From Liolophura sinensis (taxonomy: Eukaryota; Mollusca; Polyplacophora; Chitonida; Chitonidae), in assembly GCF_032854445.1 (NCBI RefSeq), contig NC_088306.1, positions 5,595,145 through 5,659,144 of the forward strand: 64,000 bases of DNA. Direction: 5' to 3'. Below the pieces are notes generated by a model that saw only the letters and a list, made by a program, of their open reading frames with translations, made no database searches and had not been told where the DNA came from. This document shows, one piece after another, positions 11,076 through 23,125 of this stretch (position 1 is its first letter; the number at the start of each line of letters is the position of its first letter). Position numbers and translations under genes: made by a program.

Positions 11076-12438
11076 GGTTGGAAGAGGTCTTCTTGAAGAG
11101 TGTCAAATGGATTCTGAAGACTTTAGGGAAAACTTGGCTTTTATATGCACGAGTCGAGCGTCACGAGATGTGTCGATTTCACTAGTGAGTTGTTCTTATC
11201 AAGACAAAGCTGACGATGTGTTTGATTTTAGATAATTGTTCTTAGAATGTCTGTCTAGATAATTGTTGGCCTACAAAAGAAATTGATCAGACCGTTTGTT
11301 CTGGCTGTCTAGACAATGTTCCTTTATATACACGGGTCAGGCGGCATGAGGAATGTCGATTTCACTAGTCAGTTGTCCATTAAAACAAAGGTGGTTGACC
11401 CTCTTTTTTAAGGTTTGTTCTTTGTATGTCTAGATCATTGTTGGCATAGAAAAGAAAGTGATTTCTCTCCGTTATTGATCCGTTTTTCTTTGCGATCTCT
11501 CGTTACAACGTTTGACCAATAATTTATTCATTAAGGAACTAACGATCGGGGGATCGTCCTTGTATTACTCAATGGGCGTTTGACTAACCTTCACAAGAGT
11601 TTTTTCTCCAAGGGAATCTTGACATGTCCCGGTCTGTGATGCGGCAAAATCCGAAGTAAGACTGAAGAATGTGGTCAACTTAATGGAAAACATGCACATT
11701 ACTCTAGTTTTACATATAAAACTAGTATTCGCAAAACATTTTTCCCGAAACACTTTTTCCTGCAACAAAATAGCATAGAAGATTTCTCTTATAATTTTAC
11801 ATTCATTTGGAATCAAGAGGTATTTTGCTTTTGAACCTTTGCAGACTAACACAACAGCAATCTCTGATATAAAAGCGTGAACAACTTAGAAAGGTGGTCC
11901 TGCAGTATGTCTGAGCATTGTTTTTCTTGACCATTACCCATTTGGTCTAATATCCTGCGGCGGAAACACTGATTGTATTCATCCGCAATATTCTCTATGG
12001 AGATAAGGAATTGACCTGATAGGCGGAAGGTTTTTTTAATAATTAAATATAATATGTATCCCCAACATCACGTCTGAGAACTTACCCCTTTAAAACTGTG
12101 TAAAAATAAAGCGCACGCAGATCTGTGCAGGCAAAATTCCAACTTTATTTTGGATGGATTCGCCTAAAGGTCCTTGGAATATTCTATGCAAGTGGCAGTT
12201 TTATTTGAACTGAACCGCGAGCAGAGTAGTATAAAACCGATTAAATTGCGTTCAAGTAACTCTCCTGATTTTAATATAAATAAGCAAGGAAGGAACTGAC
12301 AAAAGACAACATATTATATATGCATTTTTTAGATGTGATTTTATTCAGTCATCACTATGTAAAGAAAGCCGACAACAAAAACAAAGCGTTGTTCAAAAGC
12401 TGTAAAGAGCTTTAGAGTTTGGTCAACTTGAGTGTGTT

Positions 12439-12759
12439 CTACAGTCTCGCAAGTCGCCTGAGAGTTTGGCTGGATCTTGGTTTTATCCGCAATGCTGGCT
12501 TGCTTTTACTTTTCAGCTGTTCCTGTTGGTAAGGTGTGGCATGTATCAAGTGGCTGTCATTGTTCAATTTTGACGTCTCGGCAGAAGTGATTACGTCAAC
12601 CGTGGAGAAGACGATTGGCTTATACTGTTTTGTCAAATCTTTGATATATTGCTCTTTCTGGAAGGTGGATGCTTGCCTGAGAGACTGGTCATTACTTGGG
12701 AGTGAAGTTGGGCTGTTACTGTGACCAGGAACAACGTCGAGTGGAATAAGGCTATACAT
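12439..12759 (-). CDS. Array gene copy 8 (106 aa, unknown function)
   Basis: Full-length. TATA at 12824-12831, AATAAA at 12340-12345. The upstream TTCTAAGAA word is lost here (TTATTAGAA on the plus strand). The flank upstream of its distal promoter is cut short at about 13153 by a deletion of roughly 540 bp, which brings copy 9 to 1146 bp away. Confidence 0.65.
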   Translation of the reverse strand: MYSLIPLDVVPGHSNSPTSLPSNDQSLRQASTFQKEQYIKDLTKQYKPIVFSTVDVITSAETSKLNNDSHLIHATPYQQEQLKSKSKPALRIKPRSSQTLRRLARL

Positions 12760-13584
12760 GGTTGGAAGAGGTCTTCTTGAAGTGTGTCAAATGGTTTCTG
12801 AAGGCTATAGGGAAAACTGGCCTTTTATATACACGAGTCGAGCGTCACACTGAGTGTTGATTTCACTAGTCACTTGTTTTTATCCAGACAAAGCTGACGA
12901 TGTGTTTGTTCTTAGATAATTGTTATTAGAATGTATGTGTATATGAATGTTGGCATAAAAAAGAAATTGATCAGACCGTTTGTTCTGGCTGTGTACACAA
13001 TGTTCCTTTATATACACGGGTCAGGCGGTATGAGCAATGTCGATTTGACTAGTAAGGTGGTTCTCCTTATTTAATATTTTTCCTTTGTTTGTATGTCTTG
13101 ACCATTGTTGGCATGCAAGAAAATTAATTTTTCTCCGTTATTCTTCCGTTCTTCCGAATTGACCTGCAAGGCGGAAGGTTTTTTTAATATATAAATATAA
13201 TATGTATCCCCAACATCACGTCTAACAAATTACTCCTTTAAAACTATGTAAAAATGATGCACACGGGGACCTGTGCAGGCAAAAACTCCAACTTTATTTT
13301 GGATAGATTCATTTAAAGCTCCTTGGAATTTTCTAAGCAAGTGGCAGTTTTGTTTGAGCTGAACCACGAGCAGAGTACATCCCATTAAATTGCGTTTAAG
13401 TAACTTTCCTAATTTTAATATAGTTAAGCAAGGAAGAAAGTGACAAAAGACGACATATTATATATACATGTTTTAGAAGTGATTTTATTCAGTCATCACT
13501 AGCTGTAAAGCAAGCCGTCAACAAAAACAAAGCGTTGTTCAAAAGCTGTAAAGAGATTTAGAGTTTGGCCAACTTGAGTGTGTT

Positions 13585-13905
13585 CTACAGTCTCGCAAGT
13601 CGCCTGAGAGTTTGGCTGGATCTTGGTTTTATCCGCAATGCTGGCTTGCTTTTACTTTTCAGCTGTTCCTGTTGGTAAGGTGTGGCATGTATCAAGTGGC
13701 TGTCATTGTTCAATTTTGACGTCTCGGCAGAAGTGTTTACGTCAACTGTGGAGAAGACGATTGGCTTATACTGCTTTGTCAAATCTTTGATATCTTTTTC
13801 CTTCTGGAAGGTGATTGGTTGCCTGAGAGACTGGCCATTGCTTGGGAGTGAAGTTGGGCTGTTACTGTGGCCAGGAACAAAATTGAGTTGAATAAGGCTA
13901 TACAT
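13585..13905 (-). CDS. Array gene copy 9 (106 aa, unknown function)
   Basis: Full-length and close to copy 7. TATA variant TATAAAAA at 13970-13977, AATAAA at 13484-13489. One base of the 3' hairpin is changed (plus strand AGATTTA instead of AGCTTTA near 13556), which breaks one pair. Confidence 0.65.
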   Translation of the reverse strand: MYSLIQLNFVPGHSNSPTSLPSNGQSLRQPITFQKEKDIKDLTKQYKPIVFSTVDVNTSAETSKLNNDSHLIHATPYQQEQLKSKSKPALRIKPRSSQTLRRLARL

Positions 13906-15267
13906 GGTTGGAAGAGGTCTTCTTGAAGAGTGTCAAATGGATTCTGAAGGCTTTAGGGAAAACTGGCCTTTTTTATACACGAGTCGAGCGTCACGAGATG
14001 TGTCGATTTCACTAGTCAGTTGTTTTTATCAAGACAATGCTGACGATGTGTTTGATCTTAGATAATTGTTCTTAGAATGTCTGTCTAGATAATTGTTGGC
14101 CTACAAAAGAAATTGATCAGACCGTTTGTCCTGGCTGTCTAGACAATGTTCCTTTATATACACGGGTCAGGCGGCATGAGGAATGTCGATTTCACTAGTC
14201 AGTTGTCCATTAAAACAAAGGTGGTTGACCCTCTTTTTTAAGGTTTGTTCTTTGTATGTCTAGATCATTGTTGGCATAGAAAAGAAAGTGATTTCTCTCC
14301 GTTATTGATCCGTTTTTCTTTGCGATCTCTCGTTACAACGTTTGACCAATAATTTATTTATTAAGGAACTAACGATCGGGGGATCGTCCTTGTATTACAC
14401 AATGGGCGTTTGACTGACCTTCACAAGAGTTTTTTCTCCAAGGGAATCTTGACATGTCCCGGTCTGTGATGCGGCAAAATCCGAAGTAAGACTGAAGAAT
14501 GTGGTCAACTTAATGGAAAACATGCACATTACTGGAGTTTTACATATGAAACTAGTATTCGCAAAACATTTTTCCCGAAACACTTTTTCCTGCAACAAAA
14601 TAGCATAGAAGATTTCTCTTATAATTTTACATTCTTTTGGAATCAAGAGGTATTTGCTTCTGAACCTTTGCAGATTAACACAACAGCAATCTCTGATATA
14701 AAAGCGTGAACAACTTAGAAAGGTGGTCCTGCAGTATGTCTGAGCATTGTTTTTCTTGACCATTACCCATTTGGTCTAATATCCTGCGGCGGAAACACTG
14801 ATTGTATTCATCCGCAATATTCTCTATGGAGATAAGGAATTGACCTGATAGGCGGAAGGTTTTTTTAATAATTAAATATAATATGTATCCCCAACATCAC
14901 GTCTGAGAACTTACCCCTTTGAAACTGTGTAAAAATAAAGCGCACGGAGACCTGTGCAGGCAAAATTCCAACTTTATTTTGGATGGATTCGCCTAAAGGT
15001 CCTTGGAATATTCTATGCAAGTGGCAGTTTTATTTGAACTGAACCGCGAGAAGTGTAGTATACAACCGATTAAATTGCGTTCAAGTAACTTTCCTGATTT
15101 TAATATAATTAAGCAACGAAGGAACTGACAAAAGACAACATATTATATATGCATTTTTTAGATGTAATTTCATTCAGTCATCACTATGTAAAGAAAGCCG
15201 ACAACAAAAACAAAGCGTTGTTCAAAAGCTGTAAAGAGCTTTAGCGTTTGGCCAACTTGAGTGTGTT

Positions 15268-15588
15268 CTACAGTCTCGCAAGTCGCCTGAGAGTTTGGCT
15301 GGATCTTGGTTTTATCCGCAATGCTGGCTTGCTTTTACTTTTTAGTAGTTCCTGTTGGTAAGGTGTGGCACGTATCAAGTGGCTGTCATTGTTCAATTTT
15401 GACGTCTCGGCAGAAGTGTTTACGTCAACCGTGGAGAAGACGATTGGCTTATACTGTTTTGTCAAATCTTTGATATCTTGCTCTTTCTGGAAGGTGGATG
15501 CTTGCCTGAGAGACTGGTCATTACTTGGGAGTGAAGTTGGGCTGTTACTGTGACCAGGAACAAAGTGGAGTGGAATAAGGCTATACAT
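15268..15588 (-). CDS. Array gene copy 10 (106 aa, unknown function)
   Basis: Full-length. TATA at 15653-15660. The usual poly(A) hexamer is mutated to AATGAA (15169-15174), so this copy may be poorly processed. Upstream TTCTAAGAA is lost as in copy 8. The unit upstream of it is the one broken by the non-LTR insertion at 16618. Confidence 0.6.
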   Translation of the reverse strand: MYSLIPLHFVPGHSNSPTSLPSNDQSLRQASTFQKEQDIKDLTKQYKPIVFSTVDVNTSAETSKLNNDSHLIRATPYQQELLKSKSKPALRIKPRSSQTLRRLARL

Positions 15589-16603
15589 GGTTGGAAGAGG
15601 TCTTCTTGAAGAGTGTCAAATGGATTCTGAAGGCTATAGGGAAAACTGGCCTTTTATATACACGAGTCGAGCGTCAAGTTGAGTGTTGATTTCACTAGTC
15701 ACTTGTTTTTATCCAGACAAAGCTGACGATGTGTTTGTTCTTAGATAATTGTTATTAGAATGTATGTGTATATGAATGTTGGCATAAAAAAGAAACTGAT
15801 CAGACCGTTTGTTCTGGCTGTCTAGACAATGTTCCTTTATATACACGAATCAGGCGGCATGGGGAATGTCGATTTCACTAGTCAGCTGTCCAGCCAAACA
15901 AAGGTGGTTTTCTTTCTCAATTAATATTTGTTCTTTGTTTGTATGTCTAGACCATTGTTGGCATAGAAAATAAATTGATTTCTCTCCGTTATTGATCCGT
16001 TTTTCTTTGCGATCTTTCGTTACAACAGGTGGGCAATAATTCATTCATTAAGGAGCTGACGATGGGAGATTGTCTTTGTATGACACACTGGGAGTTGAAT
16101 CAACTGTTACAAGAGTTTTTATCTCCAAAGGGATAATGACATGTCCAGGTCCGTGATGCGGCATAATCCGAAGTAAGACTGAAGAATGTGGTTAACTGGA
16201 TAGAAAACATGCACATTTCTGGAGTTTTACATATGAAACTATTATTTACAAAACACTTTTTCCCGAAACACCTTTTCCTGCAACAAGGTAGCATAGAAGA
16301 TTTCTATTATAATAATAAATTCATTTGAAATCTAGAGTTATTTTGCTTTTGAACCTTTGCAGATTAACACAACAACAACCTTTTGTTGTGAAAGCGTGAA
16401 GAACTGAGAAAAGCGGTCCTGCAATTTGTTTTTCTTGGCCCTTACCCGTTTGGTCTAACATGCTGTGGCGGAAATACTGACTGTTTTTATCCGCAACATT
16501 CTCTATGGAGATAAGGAATTGACCTGCTAGGTGGAAGGTTTTTTATAATGTAATTTAAGATGTATCTCCAACATAACGTCTAAGAATTTACTCCCATGAA
16601 ACT

Positions 16604-16617
16604 ATGTAAAAATGAAG
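16604..16617. repeat. Target site duplication, left copy
   Basis: ATGTAAAAATGAAG, repeated with one mismatch at 22471-22484 (ATGTAAAAATAAAG). Both sides continue into normal array sequence, so this is the insertion site of the element 16618-22470. Confidence 0.85.
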
Positions 16618-17157
16618 GAATGAATGAATAATTATGGCCTAACGCCACATCGGCAATATTTCAGCCATATCGTGGAGAAAACAAGGTGAAAACGCGAGAC
16701 GGTTAAGGTTTTCGATATGATAATACGAACATCAAAAGTAAAACAAAAAGTACAGACATTTTTAAAATCGTATAAAAGAAAATAAGAGATAAAACTTGAA
16801 AACCAGGGTTATAGTACATGTATAAATCTCTATGTGTATAATTGTTTGTCTATAGATATTTATGACAATTAAAATTTATATTTTATGATATATGCCAATG
16901 GCCTTCAAATAATTTATGACAGCATCGCCAGCGATGCTGTCAAATAAATCATATATAGTGTTGACCGTGTAGAACCTTTGCCGAACATGGGCAAAGTCCA
17001 CACAGTCAACCAAGATATGTTTGATGCCTTATTGTGCATCGCATCCAACACACTCGGGAGCACTGCTCCCATCTAAGATGAAATTGTGTGTCAGATAAGA
17101 ATGCCCAACACGACACCTCGTTAAAACTACTTGGTCTCTACGAGACATTTGACAAGT

Positions 17158-20100
17158 TTAGGCATTGTAGCCAATGACAGGATGACTGGTATGCAGTTTA
17201 TTATGGATCTGCAAGTCCCATTCACGCTGCCAAATGCTACGAATATATTTAAGAATATTAGACTTCACGTCAGTATAAGGGATTTTAACCCGTGATACAG
17301 GTTTATATAGGGCAGCTTTCGCTTCCCTGTCCACAACTGTGTTTCCATGGATACCAGTGTGACTTGGTATCCAACAGAATATAATATCTTTACCTCTTTT
17401 AATTAGTTTTCGGTGTTTGGCTATTATCTCAAGTACCAATGGATACTTAAATTTATTATTCTGAATCGCCAAAAGATAAGACAGCGAGTCGCTGCATATC
17501 ACTGCCCTCTGGGCATCCCCAGAAACATATGATAACGCCAGGAGTAGAACATTGGCCTCTGCAGAAAAGACAGAAGATGAAGGTGGCAGACAAAAACAAG
17601 TGACCCGCTGCTCTAAGACAGCCGCAGCCGCAACCCTGTCCCTATCCTTTGACCCGTCAGTATATATAAATTTATAATCCATGTAATCAGCCTTGATTTC
17701 AGCAAAACTTTGCTGAATTATAAGAGGATTTGTATTTGATTTATTATATTTACGTAGATCAAATATTAGTTTAGTTTGTTTAAGAAGCTATGGAGGAGAC
17801 TCCGGAAAAGACACCGGAGCTATATCCTCCAGCTTGATGTTAGCACCCACAATATTGTCCTGTATGCAAAGACCGAACAGAGGGATCTTGTTAAGACATC
17901 TAATATATATGTCTACATATAATGGATTGAAAACACATTTGTTGGATGATCTTTAAGCTTACTAGCGTATTGAAGGCTAAGTTTTATACGTCGATGATAT
18001 AAAGAAGGCTCATTAGCCTCCACGTATAAACTTTCTGATGGGGAGGTTCTAAAAGCACCAAGGCTGAACCTCAAACCCTGGTGATGTACAGGATCCAACA
18101 TTTTCATATACGACTTCCTACCGGAACCGTAAATGATGGACCCATAGTCCAATTTAAACCTTACCAGAGAACGATATAAGTTAAGTAAAACTGATCAGTC
18201 AGCACCCCAATCGGTGCTAGACACGACCTTAATTATATCGAGAGCCTTTGTACACTTAGCTTAAAGCATTTTAATATGAGGTATAAAAGATAGCTTACTA
18301 TCAAATATTATACCTAAAAAGTTTGTTTCTCCAACAATTTTAATCTGTTCACCACAAAAATTAACCTCAGGGTCAAGATGAAGTTTCCGTTTATTACAAA
18401 AATACATACCGACGGTTTTAGACGTTGAAAATCTAAAACCGTTTTCAGTTGACCATTTCTCGATCTTATTGAGACAAAGCTGCAACTGACGTTCGATATT
18501 ATTCATATTCTTAGCTCGGTAGCATATAAGGAAATCATCCACGTATAAAGAACCCTCTGTGCCAGATGTTAATGTTTTTGCTAGGCTATTTATTTTTATG
18601 CTAAACAGAGTTGGTGATAGAATGTTGCCCTGGGGTACACCCATTCCCTGCTTATAAGAGTCAGAAAGAGTGGACCCAACCCGTACCTTAAACTGACGAT
18701 CAGATAAAAATTGTGATATAAATATAGGTAAGCGACCTTTAAGACCCATATCCGCGAGGCCTTTTAAAATACCATATTTCCATGTGGTGTCGTAGGTCTT
18801 TTCAAGGTCAAAAAATATGGATACCACATGTTCGTTATTGATGAAGCCATCGCGAATAAAAGTTTCAAATCGAACAAGGTGATCTATGGTAGATCTATCT
18901 TGCCGAAAACCACATTGAATGTTAGAGAGTAACTTGTTGGTTTCAAGAAACCAAACAAGTCTATTATTAATCATCCGTTCCATAGTCTTACAGACACAGC
19001 TTGTAAGAGCTATGGGACGGTAATTATTTGGATCATTATGATCCTTACCCGGTTTGGGAAACAGGATAATACACGCCTCCCTCCATGATGGTGGAAAATT
19101 ACCAGCTATCCAAATATTACTAAGCAAGTCCAAGAGAGTCTCCAGTAGCTCAGGTGGTAAATGATTCAGAAACTTATAATATACGTTTATCAGGACCACA
19201 AGCAGTATCGTGTGCCTTTTTTAACGCAGTTCCTCGATATTCCTCTAAGTTCCTCGATATTAAAAGGATGATTATAATCTTCTAAATTCTTAGAAGAAAA
19301 GGGCAATTTAATTTTCTCCTTCCGGTTTTTAATATGTTGGAATTCTTTAGTATAATTCTCAGAAGAAGATTTCTTTGAAATTGTCTCAGCTAGTTTATTA
19401 GCTATATCGGGTGGAGAAGTTAATATGTTATCTCCATCTTTTAAATGCTGGACTTTTGCTCTATTAGTTTTGCCCTTAAGCTTCTGAACCATGTTCCAGA
19501 CCTTACGCATGGGTATTATTGACGTAATGCCTGAAACAAAGTTCCGCCAACAAGATCGCCTCTTGGACTTGAGTAATCGGCGAAAATTTAGCTCTAAAAA
19601 TACGAACCTGGTTTAAGTTATTATCATTCGGACATATATTAAAATTTCGCTCGGCCTTTTTGCCTTCCTTGCGACAGTCCTGATCATACCAGGGTTTACT
19701 TTTGGATTTTGGATTTGTCGAGGTTTTAGGGATAGTTCTATTCGTTAAATTTTAATATAGGATTATCTACTGCATTGAGAGTCTCTGGAGTGATATCAGC
19801 CTCACAGAATATCTCAAATGCGATCCAATCTGCTTTATCAAACTTCCACCTAGCTACACATTCTAAAGCATTAGAAGTGATATGCTTTCGGATAATAGGA
19901 AAATGGTCACTACCTCAAAGATCTTCATGCACCTTCCAAGAAAAACCAAGGAAAAGTGATGAATCCGTGATAGAGAGATCGATAGCAGAATAAGTGCCGT
20001 TACCCGGATGTAAATAGGTATTAGAACCATCATTGAAATAACACAGTTCCTCCTTCGATAAGAAGTCTTGCACTATCTTGCCCTATCTATTTATGTTATT

Positions 20101-20541
20101 ACTGCCCCATAGGGGGTTATGGGAATTAAAATCTCCCAGTATCATAAACGGTTTAGGTAACTCTTCTTTTAGATTGTGTAACTGAAAAGCTGACAAAGAG
20201 GTGTTCGGAGGTATATACACCGAACATAATGTGACTGTTTCATATAATGAAACACAAACGGCCACAGCCTAAAGCTCTGTATGGAGAGCAACAGGGCTGT
20301 GGATAATATTGTTATTTATGAAGATCGAGGAGCCGCCTTCAGCTCGCTCTTCTTCAATACAATATGTGCTATAAAGGAAATAATTTTTAAGAGTTATTTT
20401 ATCTTTGTCAGATGTCTTCAGGTGAGTTTCCTGAAGACACAGGGCAACTGGATTGAAAGATTGAACTAGCTGTGTTATTTCAATAAAATTTGTCTTAAGA
20501 CCTCGACAATTCCACTGTATAATTTTATCTAAGGAAGACAT
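17158..20541 (-). pseudogene. Non-LTR ORF2: endonuclease, reverse transcriptase, RNase H (broken)
   Basis: Endonuclease pieces at 20083-20541 show IIQWNCRGL, the ALCLQET active-site segment and LGDFNSHNPLWGS; an in-frame TAG interrupts them near 20270. RT piece 18261-19199 has NNYRPIALTSCVCKTMERMI, FFDLEKTYDT, GVPQGNILSPTLF and the YVDD catalytic motif. The same frame continues past two further stops into 17913-18152. RNase H piece 17158-17682 has FIYTDGSK, ICSDSLSYL and WIPSHTGIHGN. The endonuclease and RNase H frames agree but the RT is in another, and 19190-19510 in a third, so at least three frameshifts are present. Not able to encode a working enzyme. Confidence 0.85.
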
Positions 20542-20751
20542 TATGGAGGTAGGCGTATAGGAGATTTATGCTTGGACCGAGGTCGACCCTTCCTTGGAGA
20601 TCGGCTGTAAGATCTCCCTGGTGCGGGTGATGTATCCATCACCTCCGCGTCTGATGTTGAAGGATCGACATCCTCCAACGATCCAAACTTATTAAAAGCT
20701 TGGATAGGGTCCCTGGTGGCCTTGGAAGAACGTTCCACAGGACCACTAGGC

Positions 20752-20793
<42 letters not shown>

Positions 20794-21701
20794 GTTCCTT
20801 TGCTTGGCTTTTTGTCTGGAAATTTATTAGGTTCAGCTGTTTTACATTGTGGTTCTATATTTTTGGGACTTTCGGAAATTGTTGATATAGTTTGTGTAGA
20901 ACAATAGTTATATTTAGGCTGGGCTGCAGGTTTAACAGAAGTTTGTGCGGATATGGTTTAGGGCTGATCGTTTGCAATTGGCCAAGTGAGTGATGTCTGA
21001 GTAGCAACAGATATTGTAACTCGCTTGACCACATTTGAAAACAAAGCCTGTGGTGTATTGCACACTAATTTACGTGCTTCCTGGTACGGGATGTTATTTT
21101 TAACTTTTAAAGTAACTATCTGTCTTTCTTTTAGGAATAATGGACACTCTTTAGAGGAGGCCATATGATCTCCACTGCAATTACAACATTTAAATGTGTC
21201 ACTACAGTCGAAACCCTCATGACCTTCCTTCCCGCATCGATAACAAATCAATTTATTTATACATTGGCCCTTGCCGTGACCAAATTTTTGGCACATAAAA
21301 CACCTTGTCGGGTTGGGAATGTACAGGTCAACACGAACCCTGTACGGGCCAATGTAAATGGATGACGGAAGTCATGTGCTGTTGAATTTTAATAAGTAAG
21401 TGTTGAGTTTAATGGTGTTACCAGATTTTTTCGTAACGAAACGTTTAACATTGGTAACACCCTCAGACTTTAATTCAGCACAAATTTGTTCTTCAGACAG
21501 GTCAATCAGATCCCGATCCCTGTCACGTATGATGCCCTTGCAGGTATTTAGGGATTTATGTGACGATGCAAAAACAGGCACGTCCAAAACGGAATTCAAT
21601 GATAATATATTGAATGCCTGCTGTTTTCGAAAACATTCAATAAGGATATCGCCAGATCTTAATTTTTTAACGTTTTTAACTTTACCAGCTGAACCTTCCA
21701 T
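20541..21701 (-). pseudogene. Non-LTR ORF1: zinc-knuckle RNA-binding protein (two nonsense codons)
   Basis: A single reading frame of 387 codons including the stop, interrupted only by stops at 21372-21374 and 20958-20960. Zinc knuckles near CQKFGHGKGQC and CYRCGKEGHEGFDC sit at 21190-21296. An (AAT) run at 20752-20792 reads as about 13 Asn in frame. A Ser/Arg/Lys-rich tail precedes the stop, which overlaps the ORF2 ATG. ORF1 is clearly less damaged than ORF2. Confidence 0.8.
20752..20792. repeat. (ATT)n microsatellite inside ORF1
   Basis: About 13 uninterrupted triplets; on the minus strand AAT repeats that encode poly-Asn in the ORF1 frame. Confidence 0.95.
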
Positions 21702-22804
21702 TGTTTTTTTTTCAGAGCAAACGGATCTAGTTTAGACGCTGGACGTTGGTCGTTTTTCGTTGATAAAACAATGAAAGCCGGCCAACTGTCCGCTCCATTG
21801 CCTATTTCAAGAAATTCCTCATTTTTACGTTTTTTGCGGTCTTTATTGGAGCATTGGATATGGTTTTTTGGGAAGACATAATTGATATAGTAAGAATTCG
21901 CATCACGTGTCCCCCACGGAGTGCCAACAAAGGCGAATCTACGGATGACCAGCAGAGAATAGAAACAGGGAATCCACCCAAGGTATACTCGAACAGATTG
22001 AGTTATACCGACAAGGTTAAATTCAATCTACTCGATTGACCCATTAGCCACCGCCTTCTACATTGGTTCCGGAGAAGAGCATTTGGGGAAATACCAACTT
22101 TACATCACAGTAAGGGAAAGAAATGACAAACGAGATTATCTGTAGGGCTTGACGTGACCAGCCGACTGATCGGACCGGGCCCATCCGACCTCCCGTCTCT
22201 CTCCAACTAAGGGCCAAAGTGGCGTGTTGGACGTGAGCATCTCGCAAGACCAACACACCCTCAGCCACTAGGATCCCGTCCTCGGATATTACGGGTCGCA
22301 CCCCACGGCAAACAGGTCGCTCCCCGGTTGCCTCTCACACAACCGCGAAGAGGTGAGCCTATTATATTCACCGGGCTCACACAGGAGAGCTCTAGGTTAG
22401 TCGACTTTTACAACAAGCTTGCCTAGAGGGCAGAGGTCCTATTCTTATCACCCCGGAAACCCCACAGAGGATGTAAAAATAAAGCGCACGTGCAGGCAAA
22501 AAATCCAACTTTATTTTGGATGGATTCATCTAAAGGTACTTGGAATATTCTATGCAAGTGGAAGTTTTATTCGAACTGAACCACGAGCAGAGTAGTATAA
22601 AATCCATTAAATTGATTTCGAGTAAAGTTCCTGATTTTAATATAATTAAGCAAGGATGGAAGTGACAAAAGACAACATATTATATACGCATGTTTTAGAT
22701 GTGAGTTTATTCAGTCATCACTATGTAAAGCAAGCCAACAACAAAAAGAAAGCGTTGTTCAAAAGCTGTAAAGAGCTTTAGGGTTTGGCCAACTTGAATG
22801 TGTT

Positions 22805-23125
22805 CTACAGTCTGGCAAGTCGCCTGAGAGTTTGGCTGGATCTTGGTTTTATCCGCAATGCTGGCTTGCTTTTACTTTTCAGCTGTTCCTGTTGGTAAGG
22901 TGTGGCATGTATCAAGTGGCTGTCATTGTTCAATTTCGATGTTTTGGAGGGAGTGTTTACGTCAACTGTGGAGAAGACGATTGGCTTATACTGCTTTGTC
23001 AAATCTTTGATCCCTTGTCCTTTCTGGAAGGTGATTGCTTGCCTGAGAGACTGGCCATTGCTTGGGAGTGAAGTTGGGCTGTTGCTGTGGCCAGGAACAA
23101 AGTCGAGTGGAATAAGGCTATACAT
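22805..23125 (-). CDS. Array gene copy 11 (106 aa, unknown function)
   Basis: Full-length. TATA at 23190-23197, AATAAA at 22706-22711. Distinct change NTPSKTSKL where other copies have NTSAETSKL. Confidence 0.65.
   Translation of the reverse strand: MYSLIPLDFVPGHSNSPTSLPSNGQSLRQAITFQKGQGIKDLTKQYKPIVFSTVDVNTPSKTSKLNNDSHLIHATPYQQEQLKSKSKPALRIKPRSSQTLRRLARL

Larger units (their letters stand above)
1..16617 (-). repeat. Tandem gene array, block 1a (copies 1-10)
   Basis: Head-to-tail repeats; distances between successive ORF stops are 1695, 1680, 1632, 1677, 1686, 1684, 1146 and 1683 bp. The block runs off the left edge of the window, so its true start is unknown. In minus-strand order a unit holds an AT-rich flank, a distal TATA module, a proximal TATA module, the 106-codon ORF, a short hairpin and AATAAA. 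The flank carries many small indels between units. Several 60-80 residue ORFs in the flank (for example 4890-5102 and 8183-8395, minus) open and close between copies and lie upstream of both promoters, so I do not call them genes. The block ends at the target site of a non-LTR element. Confidence 0.95.
16618..22470 (-). mobile_element. Decayed I-superfamily non-LTR retrotransposon inserted in the array
   Basis: About 5.85 kb, minus orientation, flanked by a 14-bp target duplication. The 3' end (16618-16629) is a short ATTC repeat rather than poly(A). It has two ORFs, ORF1 (zinc-knuckle protein) and ORF2 (endonuclease, reverse transcriptase, RNase H), joined by an overlapping TAATG stop-start at 20541. 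A C-terminal RNase H places it in the I superfamily. Both ORFs are broken. The 5' region 21702-22470 is untranslated and includes sequence with no recognised gene. Confidence 0.9.
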
